Shown here one piece after another: positions 30,972 to 40,000 of a DNA stretch of 64,000 bases. Numbering within the stretch: the first letter of the stretch is position 1; every line of letters starts with the position of its first letter. This DNA comes from a virus, in IMG/VR virus record IMGVR_UViG_3300010151_000009, positions 1 to 64,000 of that record, one strand, 5' to 3'. The position numbers and the translations under genes were made by a program. Under the pieces are notes generated by a model. That model was not told the origin of the DNA and did not search any database. It saw only the letters and a program-made list of their open reading frames with translations.

Positions 30972-31733
30972 TTATTGTTCAGTTTGTTGTTGTGAAGACT
31001 TAGGTGTTCCTCCCACAGTTCTAAGATCTTGAGTTCTATCAGTTAAGATATCACTAAAAGTTCCCGTTAATAAGGCTAATTCACCGCCTACTAATCCTTG
31101 ATTAATTAAATTTACCATATCCCAAGGAATAGGATAATCCGTTATATCATCATCATAACAGATTGATCCATCAACACAATCTGTAAACTCTGATATCTCT
31201 TGGGGATTTTGAAAGACTCCTCTAACATTAATATACTTAAGTCCTTGTGCTCCCCATATAAACATACGATCTCCTAACATATAAGCTTTCATCATATCAC
31301 TTGTATATTTATCAAACCCTAAGAAAGGAATCATATTTGCATTAATAAAAGGAATCTTACCGGTTCCTGATACATCCCCTACATATGTTATAGCTTCCTC
31401 AAAATTATAACGTACAGTTTTAGGAATTGTTAATTTTGTTCTATAGACACTACATCCAGTTTTAAGAGAGGGCTCATGACAATGCACTGCTACTCCTTTC
31501 TGAATATGTTGTATACAATTATTTGCATCTACTTTCTCTAGTTCTAAACAGCCTAAATTTTGTTCTACATGTCTACTAGTAAATCCATTTCGAGCATGAT
31601 CTCTTCTAATAAACATTGCTCTATAATGCTGTATATTAAACTTAATTTGAGGAATAGATATATGTTCATCATGATTAGATCTACCTCCTCGTAAGAGATT
31701 TAATAAATTATATGCTAGTTCATTTAATGTCAT
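30972..31733 (-). CDS. Ring / tail-tubular-like structural protein, 253 aa
   Basis: Opens MTLNELAYNLLNLLRGGRSN, then ISIPQIKFNIQHYRAMFIRR. This helical start ('ELAY.I.N..RGG.S.DE.I...QI...I..YRA.LIRRD') recurs in crAss-like ring or tail-tubular proteins as I recall them. The middle is beta-rich (LTIPKTVRYNFEEAITYVGD, AYMLGDRMFIWGAQGLKYIN) and the end has a helical PWDMVNLINQGLVGGELALL. The ATG overlaps the holin stop (TAATG at 31735-31731). With the 294- and 393-residue proteins it probably builds the head-tail connector. Ring order is not assignable here. Confidence 0.62.
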   Translation of the reverse strand: MTLNELAYNLLNLLRGGRSNHDEHISIPQIKFNIQHYRAMFIRRDHARNGFTSRHVEQNLGCLELEKVDANNCIQHIQKGVAVHCHEPSLKTGCSVYRTKLTIPKTVRYNFEEAITYVGDVSGTGKIPFINANMIPFLGFDKYTSDMMKAYMLGDRMFIWGAQGLKYINVRGVFQNPQEISEFTDCVDGSICYDDDITDYPIPWDMVNLINQGLVGGELALLTGTFSDILTDRTQDLRTVGGTPKSSQQQTEQ

Positions 31734-32125
31734 TATTTTTTAACCTTTTCGAACGATCTACCTCCAAAATACGCTCCGATTACAGTTATGAGTACTAGTT
31801 GAAGGAGGTCTGTCCATTTTTCTTCAACGTTAAATGCTATTTCTCCAGCATCAATAAAAATCATTAACACTGTAGAAACAACTAAAAATACAAGAACTGC
31901 TGGTCTAACATTCTTAGCTAACCAAGAATCAGAATTCATATCAGATTTCCAACGATCTGTTATTGTTTTCTCCATCTCTACTTCATAGTTAGAGATTAGT
32001 TCTTTTACTTTTTGTTCAGCTGCAAGCTTTTCTTCTTTTGATGTAGTTAAATCATCAATAACACCCCCAACTCCTTTAACTAACTCAGTAGCTCCACCTG
32101 AAAATATTGTACTTAATATACTCAT
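31733..32125 (-). CDS. Holin (3TM-type) candidate, 130 aa
   Basis: The N-terminal helix is followed by an acidic/basic amphipathic stretch, then SWLAKNVRPAVLVF (68-80). W-x-x-(R/K)-N-x-R-P before a membrane segment is typical of the 3TM / gene-transfer-agent holin group. Clear transmembrane segments lie at ~76-92 and ~106-121, joined by a short acidic loop, and the C-terminus is basic (GGRSFEKVKK). The N-terminal GVGGVIDDL region may be the third, weaker segment. It lies 4 bases downstream of the DUF5675 gene and overlaps the next ring gene by one base. It would perforate the inner membrane at lysis timing. Position next to a wall-active candidate supports the call. Confidence 0.72.
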   Translation of the reverse strand: MSILSTIFSGGATELVKGVGGVIDDLTTSKEEKLAAEQKVKELISNYEVEMEKTITDRWKSDMNSDSWLAKNVRPAVLVFLVVSTVLMIFIDAGEIAFNVEEKWTDLLQLVLITVIGAYFGGRSFEKVKK

Positions 32126-32129
32126 AATT

Positions 32130-32600
32130 TTATTTTTTATCTAAATCTATATAGGTTATTGTTACTTCTTCTCCATCTTCTAAAGCTTTAGCAATTGGCG
32201 GATATACTCTCGCATACGCTTGAGTAGAACTACCAATGAATCCATCCTTTTTAATAATATTACTCGTTTGACTATCACCCAAGAGTAAACAACCTGCAGT
32301 ATGGTCATCAGTATTACCACAATGAATGAGAATATACTTAAAATTAGGTACATTACGCACATGAAGAGTGCCCCTATGTACACCAGGAAATCTTTTAACG
32401 TATTTTTCATGTAATCTTCCAACTGTTCTTAAAGTTATTTTATAAGTTCCTTGCGGAATTCTTGTTTCTGTTCTAATTTTCTCTTCTCTATACTCATCTT
32501 CTAGAGTATAACAAAGAAATTCTATACCATTCGTTACATCAAATAGCAGTCCGCTCGTAGAGTCTTTTTGACTACTAAATCTTAATACTTGTAACTTCAT
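32130..32600 (-). CDS. DUF5675-family protein, putative lysis-associated wall enzyme, 156 aa
   Basis: The frame extends upstream to 32615, but I start it at 32600 (MKLQVLRF), where ATG shares a base with the preceding stop (TAATG), as at four other junctions here. The core fits DUF5675: FLCYTLEDEYR, RIPQGTYKITLR, HEKYVKRFPGVHRGTLHVRN, then LIHCGNTDDHTAGCLLLG (91-108). His93 and Cys104 in H-x-GNT...T-x-GCLL-x-G are the strongest conserved polar pair. They recall, without proving, an L,D-transpeptidase-like His/Cys arrangement. The gene sits directly before the holin in a lysis-like cassette, and DUF5675 proteins are common next to phage holins. The family call is firm; enzymatic activity is inference. 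Confidence 0.72.
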   Translation of the reverse strand: MKLQVLRFSSQKDSTSGLLFDVTNGIEFLCYTLEDEYREEKIRTETRIPQGTYKITLRTVGRLHEKYVKRFPGVHRGTLHVRNVPNFKYILIHCGNTDDHTAGCLLLGDSQTSNIIKKDGFIGSSTQAYARVYPPIAKALEDGEEVTITYIDLDKK

Positions 32601-32971
32601 TATCCTGCTGTCCAATAGCCAAACTCAATCTCCGGTGTATTTGCAGATGCTTTAGCAATTAGACTCATTTCCTCTTCATTTAAAGCTGTTTTATAAAAAC
32701 AGATTTCTCCTGGTCCTAATAGAGCCATGCCAACAGCGCCATGAAGAATTGTAATAGTATCTGTAGTATCTTTATTTTGAGCATAAAGCCAAGTTGGTTT
32801 AGTCATTGCTATAGTATGTAAAGTCACTCCTGCAACTGACGTTGCTATTATAGAAGTATTTACTAAAGGACTTTCAACCGTTAAAGTATCTGATACATTA
32901 AGACCATATGATTCTGTAGTCGAAATATTGATGCTAGTAAGTCTTAGGTTTGGTGTTAATGTTCTTGCCAT
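32600..32971 (-). CDS. Hypothetical small beta-rich protein, 123 aa
   Basis: Starts MARTLTPNLRL after a 32-base A/T-rich gap (32972-33003) that follows the thioredoxin-like gene. It is beta-rich with many Thr/Ser/Ile (DTLTVESPLVNTSIIATSVA), then TKPTWLYAQNKDTTDTITIL and LGPGEICFYK. The '..LGPGE..FyK..' ending pattern is often seen in small phage structural or decoration proteins of marine phages. No catalytic motif, signal peptide or membrane segment is present. Stop and next start overlap (TAATG). It lies inside the lysis/tail cassette, so a virion surface role is possible but unproven. Confidence 0.5.
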   Translation of the reverse strand: MARTLTPNLRLTSINISTTESYGLNVSDTLTVESPLVNTSIIATSVAGVTLHTIAMTKPTWLYAQNKDTTDTITILHGAVGMALLGPGEICFYKTALNEEEMSLIAKASANTPEIEFGYWTAG

Positions 32972-33003
32972 AATTTCTAATTTATTTATTTATTAATTTA
33001 TTT

Positions 33004-33381
33004 TTATAAGTATTCATTTATAACGGCTTGAACTTCTTTTTTCGTTGCCCCCATCTTAAATCTTAGACAGGCTTCAAATCGTTCAACCTCTTTTCCGTTA
33101 AAAACTATTATTGTTGGTACATATCGGATATTATATTTAGCTTTTATTTTTGTCAGCATAGCTTCATTAGTTATAAGTATCCTTGTTACTCCACAATTTT
33201 GTAAAGAGTCCAGCCAATTTACACTATTATCTTCGTTCCATCCAGCATTAAATTCTACAACACAAAGGTCTTGTTTACAAAATTTAGTACTCTGTCCAAA
33301 TGCAGTCCCACAAATAACTATAAAAATTATAACTAAAATATATACACAAAATATTCTCCAAGTATCTGTAATTTTATTCAT
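33004..33381 (-). CDS. Exported thioredoxin-fold protein lacking the CxxC site, 125 aa
   Basis: A hydrophobic segment at residues 9-29 (IFCVYILVIIFIVICGTAFG) looks like a signal peptide or membrane anchor. The body has thioredoxin-fold order: a strand VVEFNAGW (41-48), a helix, RILITNE, a helix KIKAKYNI, then YVPTIIVFNGKEVERFEA with the cis-Pro at residue 89. Where thioredoxins have WCxxC, this protein has GWNEDNSVNW, so it should not do dithiol exchange. Four other cysteines (35, 40, 63, 105) are scattered. It overlaps the 89-aa membrane gene by 8 bases. It could be a periplasmic chaperone-like or lysis-timing factor. The fold is fairly sure, the role unknown. Confidence 0.62.
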   Translation of the reverse strand: MNKITDTWRIFCVYILVIIFIVICGTAFGQSTKFCKQDLCVVEFNAGWNEDNSVNWLDSLQNCGVTRILITNEAMLTKIKAKYNIRYVPTIIVFNGKEVERFEACLRFKMGATKKEVQAVINEYL

Positions 33382-33643
33382 AAAGTTTTTGTTTTATAAG
33401 TTTAATATCTTCTTTCATTTCTATAATATCGTCTTGAGTATTCATAATAGTTTGACGCACTAATTCATCTTTCATGTCAAACTCTATCCTAGTTACATCT
33501 TGTACAGGAAGTTCCTTTGCTTCTGTAATTTCTGCTTGTAAAGTAAAGTACATTGCTGTAATTGCTACTAAGGTTGTTCCTATTGTTATTAAAGTTTCAA
33601 CACTCAGTATAAATTTTGTTTTTTTATTAAGTTCTGTTGTCAT
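33374..33643 (-). CDS. Small single-pass membrane protein, holin/spanin-like, 89 aa
   Basis: Basic N-terminus (TTELNKKTK), one transmembrane helix at ~11-36 (FILSVETLITIGTTLVAITA) and an acidic helical C-terminal half (DELVRQTIMNTQDDIIEMKE) likely to form a coiled coil. A single membrane helix plus coiled coil fits inner-membrane spanins or small accessory holins. It overlaps the exported thioredoxin-like gene by 8 bases and lies near the holin and DUF5675 genes, consistent with a lysis cassette. No sequence family is recognised, so the name rests on topology and context. Confidence 0.5.
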   Translation of the reverse strand: MTTELNKKTKFILSVETLITIGTTLVAITAMYFTLQAEITEAKELPVQDVTRIEFDMKDELVRQTIMNTQDDIIEMKEDIKLIKQKLYE

Positions 33644-33648
33644 GTGTT

Positions 33649-33888
33649 TTATTGTTCTTCTTCTTCAGTCCAGTCTTTACTTTGTAAAATACCAATCATT
33701 TCATGATGATTATATTCTCTTTTACCATCTAAAAAATTAGGTGTCTCACCGTCAAATTTTACAAAAGTTTCTGAATCATCAAGTGAATATCTTAACGTAG
33801 ATATTGATGTTTCATTTACCTGTGTAAAATCAATTGTTCCAACTTCTGAGGAATCTATTATTATATATTTTCTATGTTCGTAATTCAT
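33649..33888 (-). CDS. Conserved small hypothetical phage protein, 79 aa
   Basis: Short, acidic, with no signal or membrane segment. The pattern 'YIIIDSSEVGTIDFTQVNET...TLRYSLD.S.TFVKFDGETPNFL...H.EMIGIL....W' resembles a small protein I recall in many marine phages next to tail-fibre genes. It may chaperone or decorate the fibre. It sits 2 bases downstream of the LamG-like gene and 5 bases upstream of the small membrane-protein gene. No experimental function is known to me. Confidence 0.5.
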   Translation of the reverse strand: MNYEHRKYIIIDSSEVGTIDFTQVNETSISTLRYSLDDSETFVKFDGETPNFLDGKREYNHHEMIGILQSKDWTEEEEQ

Positions 33889-33890
33889 TT

Positions 33891-35825
33891 TTATGGTCTA
33901 TCTGTTGATTTAAGTATGTCTGGATTATTACTATTTCCAACACTAATGTTATTTTCATTTATAGAATCTGTTAAAATATCACTAGATCCATCAAATGTGT
34001 CATCATTAATTTTGTAATATCCAATTAGTTTATCCGATGATCCTTCTAAGCCTGCTAAATTTACACTACTTCCAGGAGTACCAGAAGGATTAATAGCTTC
34101 CATTTCTTCGTCTGATAAAGTATTATTATAAACACCAATATTAGCAATATGTCCCATATCTCTATAGATATTTACTTTTAATCCTGATTCAGCGTTAAAT
34201 GCAGTTAGAAAGTTTTCATCTGCTATAGTTCCAAGATCAGTTCCATTAGCAAAACAAGTCATTGAGCCATTTGTCTTGTCTACAGAAAATGTAAGATGAT
34301 TCCAAGAAGTCATTGATATTGAAGGATTTCCTGTTGTAAATCCAGCATAAAACCAAGTACCCTCTATCCTTATTCTAAGAAATGGATACGTTGAATTTCC
34401 ATGCATTGTAATTTGATTATTATCATCCCACTTCAAAATAGTCCACCATGTATTTCCTACTGCTTGTGCTTTAAACCAAAAAGTAAAAGCAAAATTATGA
34501 TCGTCTATAGTCCATAATTCATCACTAAATTCCGGACTTAATACATACCCCCATGCAGCATCTGCAAAATAAGAATGTGTTGAGTATCCTGCTGTAGCAA
34601 TATTATAAGGACCAAATGTTTGAGTTTGTATATCTTCTCCATCTACATTTTTTGTATATAATGTAATATCCTCACCTGCTTCCGCAGGAGTCCATGTATA
34701 TGTTTCACCAGTATTTATTAATTCTAACATATCTGCATCTGAATACCAAGTTACTACTGCATTAGCACCTGCTTTAGGTTGAAAGAAAGATGTTTCCTCA
34801 TCTATATAAACAGATGAAGGAATAGTTCCACCTACAAATAAAGGTAATTGACTTGTTGTAATACTTGATACAGAAGTAACTGTAGCATTTATTAAAGTCA
34901 TATTTAAATCGTTATCAGCTATTTTATTAGTAATGGTTGTATTTGAATCTACTTCTGTATCTAAATACCAATAATTTGTTGGTTGTATACCAGCAGTTCT
35001 TGGATCTACAGCCATTATTTTTGATTGATTAAGAGTTCCACCAGTAGGCGGATCCTCACCTGCTCTTGCTCCTCCATCATATATATCATTTACTTCTGCT
35101 AAACTTAATGCTCTATCTTTATAAAAAGATAATGATCCAAAAGTAAAATCATCTCCAGTTTGATGTTGGATATATCTTAGATTATGTTCAAGAGTTGCTG
35201 GATATATTGTATAATCAGATGGTCCTCCTGCATATTGTTGAGAATAGTATGTAACTTCTTTTCCATTTACATATAGTTTAATATCAGTTAAAGTAGTAGA
35301 AGTTGTTTTTACAATTGTAGCTTTATGCCATCCCCCTACATTTTGTACTCCTGTTAAATGATCAGTTTCAGCATTACCATCTCCCTGTATATAAGCCCAT
35401 CCTCCAGGACTATTGTCATCATACCAAGTAGCAGGATAAAACATCCATACACGTAATTTTATTTTTGCAGTACCTGATACATAAGCTTGAAGATTCATAT
35501 ATCCTTCTGATGTATTATTAGATCTTACTTCAAATTGAAAAATTTGATTTCCACTTATTAATCCATTATGTACTCTAAATTCCACATCAAAAGTCCATGC
35601 TTGAGTAGGATCTTCTAACATATTAAGCATTGCCTGTAAATTAGCTGGTGGTTCTCCTGAACTGTCAGATACCTGAAATCTATCATTAGAACCATCAAGA
35701 TACATAGATTTAGTATAAACTTGTCCTCCTGTAGGAGCAGACCATTCCCCTCCTCCTCCTCCTTCTACTATGGGGGCTTTTCTAATCCTCTTAACGGATA
35801 AGCTATTTCCAAATGCTAGTCTCAT
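33891..35825 (-). CDS. LamG/concanavalin-A-like tail-fibre or receptor-binding protein, 644 aa
   Basis: Two ConA/LamG-like beta-sandwich regions can be read. The first is at ~45-250: KSMYLDGSNDRFQVSD, WTFDVEFRV, WHKATIVKTTSTTLTDIKLY, ending RALSLAEVNDIYDGG. The second is at ~415-605: FAFTFWFKAQ, WNHLTFSVDKTNGSMTCFAN, ending LSDEEMEAINPSG. The 'LS..E...IY.GG' tails are typical ends of LamG_3 domains. A linker with an Ig-like strand set (AVVTWYSDADMLELINTGET) separates them. LamG domains bind glycans, so host-surface recognition is likely. It lies between the 2838-aa adhesin block and the lysis cassette, with a 2-base gap to the upstream gene. Fold confidence is good; receptor specificity is unknown. 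Confidence 0.68.
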   Translation of the reverse strand: MRLAFGNSLSVKRIRKAPIVEGGGGGEWSAPTGGQVYTKSMYLDGSNDRFQVSDSSGEPPANLQAMLNMLEDPTQAWTFDVEFRVHNGLISGNQIFQFEVRSNNTSEGYMNLQAYVSGTAKIKLRVWMFYPATWYDDNSPGGWAYIQGDGNAETDHLTGVQNVGGWHKATIVKTTSTTLTDIKLYVNGKEVTYYSQQYAGGPSDYTIYPATLEHNLRYIQHQTGDDFTFGSLSFYKDRALSLAEVNDIYDGGARAGEDPPTGGTLNQSKIMAVDPRTAGIQPTNYWYLDTEVDSNTTITNKIADNDLNMTLINATVTSVSSITTSQLPLFVGGTIPSSVYIDEETSFFQPKAGANAVVTWYSDADMLELINTGETYTWTPAEAGEDITLYTKNVDGEDIQTQTFGPYNIATAGYSTHSYFADAAWGYVLSPEFSDELWTIDDHNFAFTFWFKAQAVGNTWWTILKWDDNNQITMHGNSTYPFLRIRIEGTWFYAGFTTGNPSISMTSWNHLTFSVDKTNGSMTCFANGTDLGTIADENFLTAFNAESGLKVNIYRDMGHIANIGVYNNTLSDEEMEAINPSGTPGSSVNLAGLEGSSDKLIGYYKINDDTFDGSSDILTDSINENNISVGNSNNPDILKSTDRP

Positions 35826-35827
35826 TT

Positions 35828-36319
35828 TTATCCTGCTTTATAAAGAATTACCGGTCCTCCTGAAGCTATCTCCATTTGTGTTACATCTGCATATATAACA
35901 GTTCCAGCGGGATAAGTTGTTGCCATTGTTCCAGAACAATTAGTAGCTGCAAATGCTCCAAGTTCTGTTTCATTGATAAACTGTGCAGCATAATATGTTC
36001 CTGCTTCAGGTTCAACAGCTCCTGATGTATGTACTAAAAATCCATGTTTCCCAAAAGATAATTTATCTAAGCTATCTGTTCTAGTTGCCACAGTTGCTAC
36101 AGAACCAGCAGTATTTGTATTCTGAGTTGCAGAAGTTGCAGCTGAAGTAGCTATAGCTGTATTCTGGGTTGCTGATGTTGCTGTTGATGTTGCTATTGCG
36201 GTAGTTTTTGTTGCTGTTAAAGCTATGTTAGTATCATCCAATGTAACATCCCCAGTCATTGCTACTTGTTTATCTACTAGTTGTTTTAAGAGTATCTCTC
36301 TATCTGTTCGTGGTTTCAT
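35828..36319 (-). CDS. Fibre-accessory or decoration-like protein with Thr/Ala repeats, 163 aa
   Basis: The middle (~33-80) is built of imperfect repeats of NTAIATSAATSATQ-type units, likely a fibrous or coiled trimer stalk. The C-terminal ~75 residues (GTYYAAQFINETELGAFAAT, TTYPAGTVIYADVTQMEIAS) resemble small globular domains common in phage tail-fibre or capsid decoration proteins ('PAGt.iy..it.i.l.SG.vi.Y'). It is followed after 2 bases by the LamG-like gene, so it probably belongs to the fibre complex. Family identity is not firm. Confidence 0.52.
   Translation of the reverse strand: MKPRTDREILLKQLVDKQVAMTGDVTLDDTNIALTATKTTAIATSTATSATQNTAIATSAATSATQNTNTAGSVATVATRTDSLDKLSFGKHGFLVHTSGAVEPEAGTYYAAQFINETELGAFAATNCSGTMATTYPAGTVIYADVTQMEIASGGPVILYKAG
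36095..36215 (-). repeat. Thr/Ala-rich repeats in the fibre-accessory gene
   Basis: Near-repeated words (GTATTCTG(A/G)GTTGC on the plus strand) encode NTAIATSAATSATQ-type units of the 163-aa protein, a probable fibrous stalk. Confidence 0.6.
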
Positions 36320-36324
36320 ACTAT

Positions 36325-36741
36325 TTATTCATTTATTAATAATTTAATACCTGTTAATTGTTTACCTGAAATGTCTTCAGGGAGCACCTCGTGAGGTATT
36401 TTTTCAAGGTGAATTTCTATTTCTTCTGTTAACATTCCATCTACTTTTTCTAGTTGTACCTTTCTCTCATCTACTAACGCTTTATTTTCTTTTTCAAGTT
36501 CTTTTACCATGTCTTGTCCATTTTCTGGATTAGCTTGAGCAATTTCTTGAACTCTGTTAGCAAGTTTCATAAATTCTTCAGAAGGTTTTCCTATCTCTTC
36601 AACTTCCTTTAAAGCAGTTTTAATAATTTGGATATTTTTACTTACAAGTAAACCAAAAGATTTTCCTGGCATTTCTTGAACGTTAAATAATCCATTAATT
36701 GTTTCTACTAATTCTCTTTTTTGTACATTGATCTTTGTCAT
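36325..36741 (-). CDS. Helical coiled-coil hypothetical protein, 138 aa
   Basis: Nearly all helix, with heptad-like patterns (VKELEKENKALVDERKVQLE) after an N-terminal INVQKRELVETINGLFNVQE. It ends in EIEIHLEKIPHEVLPEDI, then TGIKLLINE. It has no cysteines, membrane segment or catalytic motif. It is encoded between fibre genes. Short helical proteins of this kind often act as tail-assembly chaperones or spacers in phage tail operons. That is inference, and the family is not recognised. Confidence 0.45.
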   Translation of the reverse strand: MTKINVQKRELVETINGLFNVQEMPGKSFGLLVSKNIQIIKTALKEVEEIGKPSEEFMKLANRVQEIAQANPENGQDMVKELEKENKALVDERKVQLEKVDGMLTEEIEIHLEKIPHEVLPEDISGKQLTGIKLLINE

Positions 36742-36771
36742 TTTAATTTGATTTTGATTATTAATTATTGT

Positions 36772-37080
36772 CTAAGGTTGGTTTATTGGTAGTGCATTTT
36801 CACAATCGTCACAGTGCTGATTTACAAAATTAACAAAATAATTATAATATTCGTCCTTTTGTAGCATATTTGTCACTAAATCACATGTATATAAGCACTC
36901 TAGGCCATCTTTAAGTATAAGATACTCAATAAAAAGTATTACCCATGTGTGTAAAGTACTACAATGATCAAGCATGCCTAATTGTATTTTATTTTGATAT
37001 CGAGTCCCTCTAACTACTAAACATTGTTTTAGTTTTGCTAGTAAGGCTTGATGTTGTTGTGGTGGTGGTGTCCAAGTCAT
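36772..37080 (-). CDS. Hypothetical Cys-containing protein, 102 aa
   Basis: Follows the 2838-aa adhesin gene after 12 bases. Starts MTWTPPPQQHQALLAKLKQC, then a mostly helical body with a hydrophobic run (HTWVILFIEYLILKDGLECL) and an acidic end (NQHCDDCENALPINQP). It has six cysteines, including CDDC near the end. The hydrophobic run could be a buried or membrane-associated helix but is broken by charges. Function is unknown. Being next to the Cys-rich adhesin may mean an assembly or disulphide-related link, which is a guess. Confidence 0.42.
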   Translation of the reverse strand: MTWTPPPQQHQALLAKLKQCLVVRGTRYQNKIQLGMLDHCSTLHTWVILFIEYLILKDGLECLYTCDLVTNMLQKDEYYNYFVNFVNQHCDDCENALPINQP

Positions 37081-37092
37081 AATTTTAAATTT

Positions 37093-40000
37093 TTAAATTG
37101 AATCTGGGTCGCTTTGACAATGGCTTATATTTAAATAATATCCCATTAATGTCTCAACACAGTTACATGGGCCATCACAACATGGTACCCACGCCATTCT
37201 ATTACTATCTATGTTTCCAGGATCTAAAACGTCTGATATATGTATTGTAGCTATATCAGGTGATCCACTCCAAGGTGATATATTAGCACAAAAAGCTAAT
37301 CCAGCACCATAAGTATTCAAAGGATCATCTACATATCCTGCAGTTCCAGATGCTTTTACTAATTTTGCTTTTAAGGCATTTCCTTTAGCAGCACTTAAAC
37401 TATAAGCATGTGTAATAGCACCTACAATATAATCTCCCCATGTTATATATGTACCCGGGAAACACGTATTTGAAATAGCTATTATTCTTCTTTTAATTTG
37501 GCTAGTTCCTGAAATAGCATTGTCCTCACAACACTCGTCTGGCCAATTGGTATTACAAGGGTCACAAGTTAATCCTCCGTATGTAGATAAATCTGCCCAA
37601 ATTCCATGTAATGAAACAATTCCATTACATAAGGTTTCTGCATTAGGCCAGCAATTATATGCAGCAAAATCTATTGCATTTTGCAATCCTAAAGTAACCA
37701 TAGCTCCACAATCTTGCCATAATACTAGTGGATTAACTGCACATGTATCTATTGCTGTAGCCGGTACGGGTATACAATCAAATCTAGGACAGTACTCACA
37801 ACAATCAGGTCTAAGATCTAAATCTAAATCAGGACATGGAATAGTTGCGGTCGAATCATAGTTTAATGCTTCAGGATCAGTACATCCTTCACCAGGATAT
37901 ATACAACAACAGTCACATGTAGCTGCCGCGTCATAATTTATTGCTGTTGCATCCATACACCCATAAACACAGTAATCACAACATGGTGGAACTCCTGTAG
38001 TGTTTGGAATAAGTGCTGGTGTAGATCCATCACAATTTGCAGTAGCTGCTGGATTGTAATTAGTAGCTGCTGGATCCATGCAATCACAAAGTGTAAAGTT
38101 ACTAACTACAATTGGAACACAGTGTTCAGCACAAATTGCTTGAGGGAAATTAGCACAAGCATTCCACACTTCATCATGACAAAATTGATATGTATCATTT
38201 CCTGTAATAGGAGCACTATAAGTTGCGGTATATGACCCTGGATTAGGGGGCACAGTATCAACACCACTAGCAATAATAGCTCCGGAACTATTTTCAAATC
38301 TCCAAGTTATAGTTCCTCCACAAGCTGGATTCACGCCATTAGCCATACAATTAAGTCCAGCAAAAATAGTACCATTTGTAACACATCCTCCTGCAATATT
38401 TGTCCATGTAGTTACTCCACATCCACATCCACTTACCGTTGTACAACAAGGATTACAATTCTGATGTAATGACCAATCAGGCGGGTTAGCTGCATTTGTG
38501 TTAATAGCAGGTTGAACTGTATTACACGGTGCAGAATTATAATAATTAGGAGAACTAGAATTACTACAAACATTCACTAGTACATTTTGTTCTCCAGATT
38601 CAAAACATTGATCTCCTTCAGTATGACCTGTAGAAGGTATTAATTTATAAGCATACCAACCCCAATCTAATCCTGTAAATGTAAATGTTGGAATTGGTAA
38701 TCCTCCTTGAGAAGAAATTAATATAGCTCCACCTGAACTCCAATCGTTACCATTTGCAGTAGTAGCATAAAGTTCAATAGTCCATGTTATTGGTGCAAAA
38801 GGAATATAATAAGACGTTACAGCCATTCCAGGAGCATTTCCAACTACTGATAAAGTTCCATCTGCTGGTGCTCCACAATTAGTAGATACCTGAGTGGAAG
38901 ACGAAGTAGGTCCACTCGGACCAATTATATGTCCTAAATCATCTGCAGCTCCTACTATTTGAGTATAATCTTCAATCCATCCAGTTGTAGCATCACAATA
39001 TCTACAATCTACAACTGAACTTCCAGTAGCAAATGGATCATAATTTAATGCAAGTGGATCAGTACACCCAGCTGTACATTGACTACATGATAAATCATCA
39101 CAAACAGCTGCTGGATCAAAGTTACATACATCATATCCATCTACACAAGGGAATATACATGGATTACCCAAACTATCATTACCATTTATATCTGGATTTG
39201 ATCCAGGGGTAGTATCTGTACATCCCATTGGACAACAAGGTCCAGGACATGTGCAAGTTGGACAATACCATGGATTTAATGAATCTTGACATCCTGCAGT
39301 ACAATTTACACAACATGAAATATCTCCATAAGTTCCTGCGAATACATATGCTGTACTACCAGGAGGATTTCCAACGCAGTCACATGTTGCAGTTGCATCA
39401 TAATTTCCAGGGAAAGAATAATTAACCCAATCCATACACCCATTCGCACAAGGTTGACAACATGAGTCATATCCAAGATTCATTGGTCCTGAAGTAGCAT
39501 CTCCAGGTATTGTTAAAGGATCACCATTACAATCACAGGTTGCTGTTGGATCATAATTTATATATCCAGGAGTTACTGCACATCCTGTATTACAGTACTC
39601 ACAACAACATCCATCTGCATTTGTTAAAATAGTTTGACCGCCTACGCATGGGGCTCCAAACGTTCCATCACAAGGACAATCTGCTGTTACATCATAATTA
39701 GTTGCTACAGGATCCATACATCCATAAGTTGTACAATATAAACAACAATCATTATCATTTACTATATTATAAGGATTAACACTATTACAAGGGCATCCCG
39801 CTGAAGCATCAAAGTTTATAGCAGTTGGGTCAGTACATCCAGGATAAGTACAACATGTAGTTGATGCTCCTCCCATTACTTGATCACAATCCGCGCATGC
39901 AGCTGCATCATAATTACAAGCTCCAACTAAAGTAGCATGATTCGCATTAACGGTTGTAATATCTGGGCATCCATCTATTAAACAACAAGAACCATCATCA

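Noticed and set aside
33474-33740. 88-residue plus-strand hydrophobic frame in the lysis region
   Set aside because: Opposite to the small membrane-protein gene and the 79-aa gene, both of which fit the operon; no independent support.
37520-37861. 113-residue plus-strand reading frame opposite the adhesin
   Set aside because: Shadow of the repeat region of the 2838-aa gene, with no family pattern and no room for a promoter or leader.
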